From assembly GCF_035704785.1 (NCBI RefSeq), contig NZ_DASSWP010000090.1, positions 1 to 39,861 of the forward strand: a stretch of DNA of 39,861 nucleotides, in the 5' to 3' direction. Source of the DNA: Gracilimonas sp035704785. GTDB lineage: Bacteria > Bacteroidota > Rhodothermia > Balneolales > Balneolaceae. Below, piece by piece: positions 33,932 through 39,861 of this stretch (positions within the stretch are counted from its first letter, which is position 1; every line of letters begins with the position of its first letter). The notes beneath the pieces are model-generated. The model worked only from the letters and a program-made list of their open reading frames with translations, did no database searches and was not told where the DNA came from. The translations under genes were made by a program, and so were the position numbers.

Positions 33932-33953
33932 ACAGTGTTCCATTTGACACTGT
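33932..33953. promoter_or_regulatory. Dyad in the promoter region of the eRF1-like gene
   Basis: ACAGTGT-N8-ACACTGT, perfect 7-bp arms, 59-80 bp upstream of the eRF1-like start. TTGACA is found on the minus strand just upstream of it. It may be an operator; no regulator is known. Confidence 0.4.
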
Positions 33954-34051
33954 TAATAATTGTCAATCAATTAAGTAGGTTTCTTAATTAAAGTAAAGCA
34001 GTTAAATATATTGTGATCGTTATGCCAATGCCTGAATTTCTTAAAATCAGC

Positions 34052-35788
34052 TCAACTTTTCAGTGCTTCGATCATAACTTGTATTCTTTTGTCGAGTGTA
34101 GCAGCCACTTGAATATAGTCTTCCGGACTCATCAGTTTGGCATTCACACTGCAATAGAATTTGATCTTCGGTTCGGTACCGGATGGACGCACCGAAACAA
34201 TGGCTCCATCCTCAGTTATAAACTGAAGTACATTCGATCCAGGGAGATCAATGTCGGTTATTTCTCCGGTCGCAATATTTTTTTCTTTTGAAGTTTGATA
34301 GTCCTTTACAATAACCACTTGTGAGCCGCCCAATTTTTTGGGAGGATTAGCCCTGAAATTCATCATCATTTTCTGAATTTCTTCCGCTCCTGATTTCCCT
34401 TTCTTTGTTACTGAGATGAGATCTTCACGAAAAAGGCCGTATTCAACATACATGTCTAGCAAGGCTTCGAAAAGACTGGTTCCCTGATCTTTATAGAAAG
34501 CAGCCATTTCTGCAATAATAGCACAGGATATGACTGCATCTTTATCCCTGACATGTTCCCCTATCAGGTATCCGTAACTTTCTTCCCCTCCTGCGATAAA
34601 CTGTTTTTTACCCTCCAGCTTAGTCATTAACTCGCCGATGTATTTAAATCCGGTAAGCGTATTGTAACACTCAACTTCTTTGGCATTTGCTATGCGGTCG
34701 ATGATATAAGAAGTCACGACGGTTTTTACGATATACTCATTTCCTGTGATCTTCCCGGCTTGTTCCAAGGCAGTAAGCATATAATTGATCAGCAGTGAAC
34801 CGGTTTGATTTCCATTCAGCAATACAAACTCACCATCCATGTTCTTGACAGCAATGCCTACTCGATCGCCATCCGGGTCAGTGGCCATAACCAGGTCTGC
34901 ATCCACTTCTTTGGCTTTTTCAAGTGACATATCCAGCGCTTCTTTTTCTTCGGGATTTGGATACACCACCGTTGGGAAATTACCATCGGGCTTCATCTGT
35001 TCCTCAACAGTGATAACATTTTCGAAGCCAAATCTCTCCAACACATCCGGAACCAGTTTCAGTGTGGTTCCGTGAATAGGAGAAAACACGATCTTGAGAT
35101 CTTTTTGTCGTTTAATGGCATCAGGAGAAACGGATAATTTCACCAGTTCATCTAAATATTTTTCATCAATCTCTGCCCCGATGGTCTCAATAAGATCATC
35201 GTTCCTATCAAACTTTACCTCATCAACAGAAGCGACCTTTTGCACCTCTTCCATCACCATTTTGTCGTGTGGAGCCACCAGCTGTCCGCCATCGGCACCG
35301 TAGGCTTTGTAGCCATTATATTCTTTAGGATTATGAGAGGCCGTCAACATCACACCACTTTGGCAACCCAGTTCACGAATGGCATAAGAAAGCTCCGGAG
35401 TGGGGCGAAGGGCATCAAAATAATACACGTGAATTCCATTGGCAGAGAACACATCAGCAACTACCTTTGAAAGCACATCAGAATTATTTCGACAATCGTG
35501 CGCAATCACCACTTTAATATCCTGGCCGGAATATTGCTTTTTCAGGAAATTTGAGAGTCCCTGAGTTGCCACACCAAATGTATATTTATTTACCCGGTTT
35601 GAGCCGACTCCCATTATCCCGCGAAGTCCGCCGGTACCAAACTCCAGATCTTTGTAGAACGCATCGGTGAGTTCATCGAATTTTTCATCTTCCAGTTTTT
35701 GAAGGATCTCAGCTTTAGTCTCTTCGTCGTAGCTGCCGTTAAGCCATTGGTCGATCTTATTTTGTACAGCCGAATCTAATGCGTTCAT
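34052..35788 (-). CDS. Phosphoglucomutase / phosphomannomutase family protein
   Basis: Alpha-D-phosphohexomutase that moves phosphate between C1 and C6 of a hexose. 578 aa, the long PgcA-like form. Visible: FGTGGLRGIMG (50-60), the phosphoserine loop TASHNPKEYNGYK with S151, the Mg site DPDGDR (304-309), the sugar-binding loop GGEESYGYLIG, and the phosphate-binding RPSGTEPKIKF near the C-terminus. All four sites are intact. Glucose-, mannose- or pentose-phosphate preference cannot be read from sequence; glucose 1-phosphate for cell-wall and glycan precursors is likely. Monocistronic by spacing. Confidence 0.92.
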   Translation of the reverse strand: MNALDSAVQNKIDQWLNGSYDEETKAEILQKLEDEKFDELTDAFYKDLEFGTGGLRGIMGVGSNRVNKYTFGVATQGLSNFLKKQYSGQDIKVVIAHDCRNNSDVLSKVVADVFSANGIHVYYFDALRPTPELSYAIRELGCQSGVMLTASHNPKEYNGYKAYGADGGQLVAPHDKMVMEEVQKVASVDEVKFDRNDDLIETIGAEIDEKYLDELVKLSVSPDAIKRQKDLKIVFSPIHGTTLKLVPDVLERFGFENVITVEEQMKPDGNFPTVVYPNPEEKEALDMSLEKAKEVDADLVMATDPDGDRVGIAVKNMDGEFVLLNGNQTGSLLINYMLTALEQAGKITGNEYIVKTVVTSYIIDRIANAKEVECYNTLTGFKYIGELMTKLEGKKQFIAGGEESYGYLIGEHVRDKDAVISCAIIAEMAAFYKDQGTSLFEALLDMYVEYGLFREDLISVTKKGKSGAEEIQKMMMNFRANPPKKLGGSQVVIVKDYQTSKEKNIATGEITDIDLPGSNVLQFITEDGAIVSVRPSGTEPKIKFYCSVNAKLMSPEDYIQVAATLDKRIQVMIEALKS

Positions 35789-35904
35789 GATCTGAAATAC
35801 CTTTGTTGATGAATACTTTAGTGAAGGAGAGGAATATAAATAATAAAAGAAGGTGTTTCATAAAAACCTTAGGGAATAGGGTTTTGTATGACATGTCAAC
35901 TAAT

Positions 35905-35933
35905 TCGATCTGACCGATAACCGGTCAGATCGA
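35905..35933. terminator. Perfect 12-bp hairpin between SPFH operon and phosphohexomutase gene
   Basis: TCGATCTGACCG (35905-35916), loop ATAAC, CGGTCAGATCGA (35922-35933). It lies about 107 bp after the last SPFH gene on the minus strand. No T-tract on either strand, so termination is uncertain. It is a close relative of the hairpin at 14744-14770. Confidence 0.5.
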
Positions 35934-36039
35934 TGAATTAAGTTTCAAAAGTTAGACTTGCTTAAAGATCACTAGCTACTTATGCAATCTTTTGCCCGTT
36001 AATGAATTTTGATACCTTAACATATGAGACCGATGATAA

Positions 36040-36981
36040 CTATTTTTTGTTTTTTACCTCGTCCAGATCTTTCAGTGAAAGCCCCTCCATCAATGCATCG
36101 TAATTTGAGATGTCTTTCGGTAAGATCACGCTGTTCTCATCGCGACCAAGGCCGGATAATACTTCCAGGTACTTTTCAGACAGCTGAAGCTTCATGGCTT
36201 CGGTTCCTTTAGGCTGAGAAAGGGCAGCGGCCACCTCTTCAATAGATTTTGCAGTAGCCTCGGCTATAGATAAGATCTCCTGGGCATATCCTTCAGCTTC
36301 GTTAATACGACGCTGCATTTCGGCTTCAGAGATATTGATGATCTCAGCTCTGACACCCTCTGCATCATTGATCTTAGACCCTTTTACCCCTTCAGATGTA
36401 GCAATGATAGCACGGCGATCACGTTCTGCGGTCATTTGTCGCTCCATGGCTTTTTGTACAGTACGCGGAGTCAAGATATTCTTGATCTCGTACCGGTGTA
36501 CTTTAATGCCCCAGATCTGCTCCACTTCACTCAGCACTTTCACTACTTCCCGGCTCATAGATGCTCGTTCTTCAAAAGTCTCATCTAGCTCCATATTTCC
36601 GAGGACGGAACGGGTTGTGGTTTGGGCAAGCTGAACGGCAGCATACCTGTAGTTAGTAACCCCATAACTTGCATTTACGGGATCAACTACGCTTAGGTAG
36701 ATCACCCCGTCAACCTCAACTTTCACGTTGTCTTTTGTGAAACATTCCTGAGGTTCAACTTCTATGGTTTCTTCACGAAGATCCTGTTTATAAACCACTT
36801 TATCGATGAAGGGAATGAGTGCGTGAAATCCTGGTCCCAGTGTTTTGTGATAATTGCCAAGCCGTTCTACAATGAAAGCAAATTGATTGGGAACCAGCCG
36901 CAGTGAGCGAACAAACTGGTACATCACATAGATGGAAAATAATCCTAATAAGACCTTACTGATTGTTTCAAAAATTTCCAT
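36040..36981 (-). CDS. SPFH/stomatin-like protein, second of a tandem pair
   Basis: 313 aa. N-terminal membrane anchor (about 1-22) then an SPFH/Band 7 domain (LVPNQFAFIVERLGNYHKTL, VVYKQDLREETIEVEPQECFTKDNVKVEVDGVIY) and the stomatin-type segment ASYGVTNYRYAAVQLAQTTTRSVLGNMELDE. The helical region that follows (AEIINISEAEMQRRINEAEG) is a coiled coil used for oligomer rings. Family role: large membrane rings that organise microdomains or control proteases. It lies 11 bp after its paralogue and forms an operon with NfeD. An excellent Shine-Dalgarno (AAGGAGAG) precedes the ATG. Confidence 0.9.
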   Translation of the reverse strand: MEIFETISKVLLGLFSIYVMYQFVRSLRLVPNQFAFIVERLGNYHKTLGPGFHALIPFIDKVVYKQDLREETIEVEPQECFTKDNVKVEVDGVIYLSVVDPVNASYGVTNYRYAAVQLAQTTTRSVLGNMELDETFEERASMSREVVKVLSEVEQIWGIKVHRYEIKNILTPRTVQKAMERQMTAERDRRAIIATSEGVKGSKINDAEGVRAEIINISEAEMQRRINEAEGYAQEILSIAEATAKSIEEVAAALSQPKGTEAMKLQLSEKYLEVLSGLGRDENSVILPKDISNYDALMEGLSLKDLDEVKNKK

Positions 36982-36992
36982 GATTACTCTCC

Positions 36993-37931
36993 TTAATTAG
37001 TTGTATTTGTTTTTGAAGGGGCACCTTTGGTGTGATCGCTGATGGTGCCAACCCCTTCAAAGAATGTTTTCAGGTTGGCTGTTTCGGTAGGCAACACTGA
37101 TACATTTGATTTCTTGATGATATTTCCGAATTGCTTGATGTATTGTTCAACCAGTTTGGTTTTAACGGCAATATCCCCGCCGGGACGTTCAATGGCTTCT
37201 GCCACGCGTCTGATTCCGGTTGCCGTTGCCGTTGCTATGAGTTCAATTTCTTTGGCGCGGCCTTTCGCTTCGTTAATACGCTTTTGCCGGTTGGCTTCTG
37301 AGATCAAAACCTGACTTTGCTGTTCCCCTTCCGATTCATAAATACGAGCCTGCCGGTGACCTTCAGAATTAGTGATCTCAGCCCTTTTTGCCCGTTCGGC
37401 TTCCATCTGCCTTTCCATGGTGTCAACGATCTCACTGGAGGGACGGATATTCTTTAGCTCATATCGCATCACCTTAATGCCCCAGGGATCGGCGGCTTTA
37501 TCAATTTCACGGACGATATTTTCATTCATTTTCTCGCGTTCAGAAAAAGTATCATCCAGCGTCATTTTCCCGATCTCGCTTCGCATGGTGGTTTGGGCCA
37601 GGTTCACTGCCGCTGCCTGATAATTCGAAATGCCGTAACTGGCTTTGTGTGAATTCATCACCTTTAGATAGACAAGTCCGTCAACGGAAACTTCAATATT
37701 ATCTTTGGTGATACAGGTTTGGCTGGGAACGTCGAGCACTTGTTCACGCATTTCCTGACTATAGGCCGGACGATCCACAAAAGGAATGAGAAAATGGAAT
37801 CCCGGTTTCAGGGTCTTTTTGTACTTACCAAGCCGCTCCTGTATAACTTCTTCGCGAAACTCAACGATCTGAAATAACCTGGTGAGTACGAAGTACGATA
37901 AAACGATAATGACTAAAAGTGTGGTCCACAT
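36993..37931 (-). CDS. SPFH/stomatin-like protein, first of a tandem pair
   Basis: 312 aa, same architecture as the following gene: an N-terminal hydrophobic anchor (WTTLLVIIVLSYFVL), an SPFH domain (VDRPAYSQEMREQVLDVPSQ, ITKDNIEVSVDGLVYLKV), the ASYGISNYQAAAVNLAQTTM segment, and a long charged coiled coil (about 175-245). The tail after 265 differs from its paralogue and is Thr/Asn-rich at the end. Its ATG follows the nfeD stop codon after one base (TGATATG), so translation is coupled. The two paralogues may build a mixed ring, like HflK/HflC, but their sequences are stomatin/paraslipin type. Confidence 0.9.
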   Translation of the reverse strand: MWTTLLVIIVLSYFVLTRLFQIVEFREEVIQERLGKYKKTLKPGFHFLIPFVDRPAYSQEMREQVLDVPSQTCITKDNIEVSVDGLVYLKVMNSHKASYGISNYQAAAVNLAQTTMRSEIGKMTLDDTFSEREKMNENIVREIDKAADPWGIKVMRYELKNIRPSSEIVDTMERQMEAERAKRAEITNSEGHRQARIYESEGEQQSQVLISEANRQKRINEAKGRAKEIELIATATATGIRRVAEAIERPGGDIAVKTKLVEQYIKQFGNIIKKSNVSVLPTETANLKTFFEGVGTISDHTKGAPSKTNTTN

Positions 37932-37932
37932 A

Positions 37933-38430
37933 TCAGTTCTTGTTTGAGTCTTTAAGTTGATTATTTGGGGAGTCGATAATATCTATGGGCTCAACGATCC
38001 AGGTGGTGTTATCCCGATACTTGATGCGCACCTGAACGCCGGCGGGAATCTCACCTTCTAAGGAGCGGGCCTGCCATGAAATTCCCTGAAAACGAATCCG
38101 GCCCTCATTGTCGAGTTCATTAATTGGCTCGATCGCTTCTGCGACCTGATCCATTGCTTCATAATCCTCATCGGCAAGTTTATACGAGCTTTCTCCTTTA
38201 AAGTATTTATTGATGAACGGACGTATGGCAATGGTCAAGGTAGTAGACATGAGCAACCAAACAAAAGTTGCGGTAAATGGATCTTCAAGGAAACCAAAGT
38301 AGCGAAGGGCGCCAACGCCCAGGCCACTCACCCCCAAAAGGAAGGCTACCCCACCGGGAAGTACGGCTTCAAGCAGCATCAGTAGAATACCGCCAATTAA
38401 AAAGATCCAGGTTAAAATTTCACTATCCAT
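37933..38430 (-). CDS. nfeD: NfeD family membrane protein
   Basis: 165 aa. Two to three membrane helices at the N-terminus (about 8-28, 33-48 and 54-72) and a C-terminal soluble OB-fold domain (about 100-155, with GRIRFQGISWQARSLEGEIPAGVQVRI). This is the short NfeD form without the ClpP-like serine protease domain. NfeD genes pair with stomatin-like genes in most prokaryotes and the two proteins are thought to act as a membrane complex; here it heads an operon with two SPFH genes. Confidence 0.9.
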   Translation of the reverse strand: MDSEILTWIFLIGGILLMLLEAVLPGGVAFLLGVSGLGVGALRYFGFLEDPFTATFVWLLMSTTLTIAIRPFINKYFKGESSYKLADEDYEAMDQVAEAIEPINELDNEGRIRFQGISWQARSLEGEIPAGVQVRIKYRDNTTWIVEPIDIIDSPNNQLKDSNKN

Positions 38431-38911
38431 ATGTGCAAACCCATGATTTTGTTTCCGTATAGATAGGGATTTGAGGGCAAAAAATCTCCTTCTATTTGAA
38501 TTTATTTTTTTGATTCTTAGCAGGGAAAAGTGAAGTCTTTACTGTATAGCTTTTGAAACGAGCTTTTTTTACAAACAATGATCTGCAATAATATTTCTCA
38601 ATTTTTGAATGGTTTGAGCATGGTAAACGAAAACGCGACCCGAGTGAGTCATAAGTTCCAGGGAATCAGGGCGGATGGTACTTTTTTTCGCATACATGAA
38701 ATTACCGGGTGTTATTTTTCAACCATCTCTTTATTTGTAAAACCCCTCCTATAACGGCTACAACTCACTATTAAAGTAATTCATCCTATATACTCTCATA
38801 TACAAGTTGTTTGGCATGAATATTGTAACTCGGATAATAAACATTCAATTGTCTCTGATTTAATTAAATGAGAAAAAATCTGGACATATAAATTATAGAG
38901 AGAACATCACC
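38431..38911 (+). other. Intergenic region, 480 bp, divergent promoters, no gene seen
   Basis: Between the divergent nfeD and RCC1-lipoprotein genes. No plausible ORF on either strand and no strong hairpin. The only notable motif is a sigma-54-like element at 38811-38827. Confidence 0.5.
38811..38827 (+). promoter_or_regulatory. Possible sigma-54 (-24/-12) promoter
   Basis: TTGGCATGAATATTGTA resembles the RpoN consensus TTGGCACG-N4-TTGCA, with GG and GT 10 bp apart (GC expected at -12). It lies 84 bp before the lipoprotein start. Two departures from consensus keep this tentative. Confidence 0.3.
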
Positions 38912-39861
38912 ATGAAAATTTTTTGGACTTTAATAGTATTGATTTTTTTTGCCGCAATAAGCTGCGACACTAATAATGCACCGTCTGTTTACACGCTAAA
39001 TGTGACCGTTACCCCTGAAGAAGGTGGAACAGTAAGCCCAACCAGCGGCATCTTCGATAAAGGTTCCAGGATTGAAATTGTATCAGAAGCCTTTGAAGGG
39101 TGGAGGCTGGGGGAATGGCAGGGAGATGCATCCGGGGATAGTGAGATCTTCATTATCGAATCTATGAACGAAGACAAAGATATAAATGCGAATTTTGTAC
39201 CCTTAGAATCTTCTTTATGGGCAATGGGCTACAACCACAATGGGCAGCTCGGTGACGGAGTCCGAGTGGATCAACTTAATCCGGACTGGAGTGATTATGA
39301 TGTAGTAAAGGCGGAGGCCGGTTCATGGCACAGTTTGTATATAAAAAAGAATAGCGAGCTTTGGGGAATGGGTTACAACTTTCACGGACAGCTTGGTGAC
39401 GGTACCACCGAAGATCAACGTTATCCGGTTTGGATAAGCAACGATGTGGCCGACGTATCTGCAGGAGAAATTTTCAGCGCTTATGTTACCAATAGCGGAG
39501 CGCTTTATACAATGGGAGCTAACGAGGAAGGACAGCTTGGGACTGGAACGACAACATCGCATATCACTCCGGTTCAAATCGATGATAACGTAAAAAGCGT
39601 TGAAATTGGGGAGTGGCACGGCCTGTATATTAAAAATGACGGAACACTGTGGGGGATGGGAAGAAATACTGATAATCAATTGAGCAGCGATACCGTTAGT
39701 TTTTATTCCACACCATTTCAAATTGACACCGATATAGAACTAGCAGCAGCTGGCAAGCGGCACACCTTGTATGTTAAGACAGACGGAACGCTTTGGGGCT
39801 TTGGTGGTAATGCCTCCGGTCAGTTGGGTGACGGAACTACCCAGAGACGCAGTCAACCGAT
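38912..39861 (+). CDS. RCC1-repeat lipoprotein (3' end outside window)
   Basis: Open through the window end (316 codons seen). The start MKIFWTLIVLIFFAAISC has a lipobox with Cys18, so it is a surface or periplasmic lipoprotein. Residues about 28-95 (YTLNVTVTPEEGGTVSPTSG, then WRLGEWQGDASG and NANFV) form one bacterial beta-repeat domain of the kind with 'GGTV.P..G.Y..G'. From about 98 on come RCC1-type repeats of about 50 residues: LWAMGYNHNGQLGDG, LWGMGYNFHGQLGDG, LYTMGANEEGQLGTG, LWGMGRNTDNQLSSD and LWGFGGNASGQLGDG. At least five blades are visible, and a propeller of about seven would extend beyond the window. Function is unknown; adhesion or protein binding is inferred from the fold. GAGAGAACATC precedes the ATG. 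Confidence 0.88.
   Translation, partial: MKIFWTLIVLIFFAAISCDTNNAPSVYTLNVTVTPEEGGTVSPTSGIFDKGSRIEIVSEAFEGWRLGEWQGDASGDSEIFIIESMNEDKDINANFVPLESSLWAMGYNHNGQLGDGVRVDQLNPDWSDYDVVKAEAGSWHSLYIKKNSELWGMGYNFHGQLGDGTTEDQRYPVWISNDVADVSAGEIFSAYVTNSGALYTMGANEEGQLGTGTTTSHITPVQIDDNVKSVEIGEWHGLYIKNDGTLWGMGRNTDNQLSSDTVSFYSTPFQIDTDIELAAAGKRHTLYVKTDGTLWGFGGNASGQLGDGTTQRRSQP

Noticed and set aside
1..39861. CRISPR array, tRNA genes, prophage or defence island
   Set aside because: No regularly spaced repeats, no tRNA-like T-arm sequences, no phage structural genes and no cas, restriction or other recognisable defence genes were seen.

Overview
The window (39,861 bp, moderately AT-rich) looks like chromosomal DNA of a Bacteroidota/Rhodothermota-type bacterium, most probably Balneolales (Balneola/Gracilimonas-like). 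This placement is inference, not a database result. It rests on a B12-dependent class II ribonucleotide reductase of about 1,220 aa, an AccD without its zinc-finger cysteines, a DUF4212/symporter pair, a Bacteroidota-style TAnnTTTG promoter element before pyrC, a small-ORF/nucleotidyltransferase pair, and an IS200-type TnpA framed by short palindromes. About 33 complete protein genes, two partial ones at the window ends and one clear pseudogene are present. No tRNA, rRNA, CRISPR array or prophage was seen.

Layout. 1-1442: C-terminal part of a TonB-dependent (BtuB-like) receptor. 1443-1953: a very AT-rich intergenic region with a terminator, two exact DnaA boxes plus one near match, and a 20-bp dyad, leading into nrdJ (1954-5616). 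5617-6411: about 800 bp without a conventional gene. It holds a series of strong hairpins ending in a 13-bp rho-independent terminator, read here as a candidate structured non-coding RNA that may carry a 41-codon ORF. 6412-6965: a nucleotidyltransferase broken by two frameshifts, with its intact small partner. 7165-12494: ppa, a CDF metal exporter, phenylalanine hydroxylase, an RNase D-like nuclease, an exported HExxH protein and an aldo/keto reductase. 12685-14711: two-component sodium/solute symporter. 14887-17487: membrane, DUF1499, LOG and cysteine desulfurase genes on the minus strand. 17643-21887: pgk, an AI-2E family permease, pheA and an RlpA-like lipoprotein. 22001-25189: xseA, a REP-flanked TnpA, a hotdog thioesterase, and a MerC/ribbon-helix-helix operon behind a 22-bp palindrome. 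25279-32540: pyrC-tsaB, accD, a DPP IV-like peptidase and obg-dprA, all on the plus strand. 32728-38430: an eRF1-like (baeRF/Balon-like) protein, a phosphohexomutase, and an NfeD-SPFH-SPFH operon, all on the minus strand. 38912-end: an RCC1-repeat lipoprotein running off the window.

Most of the window is housekeeping: nucleotide supply (nrdJ, pyrC), glycolysis and sugar phosphates (pgk, phosphohexomutase), aromatic amino acids (pheA, phhA), fatty-acid synthesis (accD), tRNA and Fe-S chemistry (tsaB, cysteine desulfurase), ribosome function (obg, eRF1-like) and DNA processing (xseA, dprA). The least explained parts are: (i) the structured intergenic region 5762-6265; (ii) the MerC/RHH operon with a probable autoregulatory operator; (iii) the TnpA gene framed by mirror-image palindromes; (iv) the eRF1-like gene with a dyad in its promoter region; and (v) two distant hairpins that differ by compensatory base changes. 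All functional statements come from reading the sequence and from family knowledge; no search or folding program was run.
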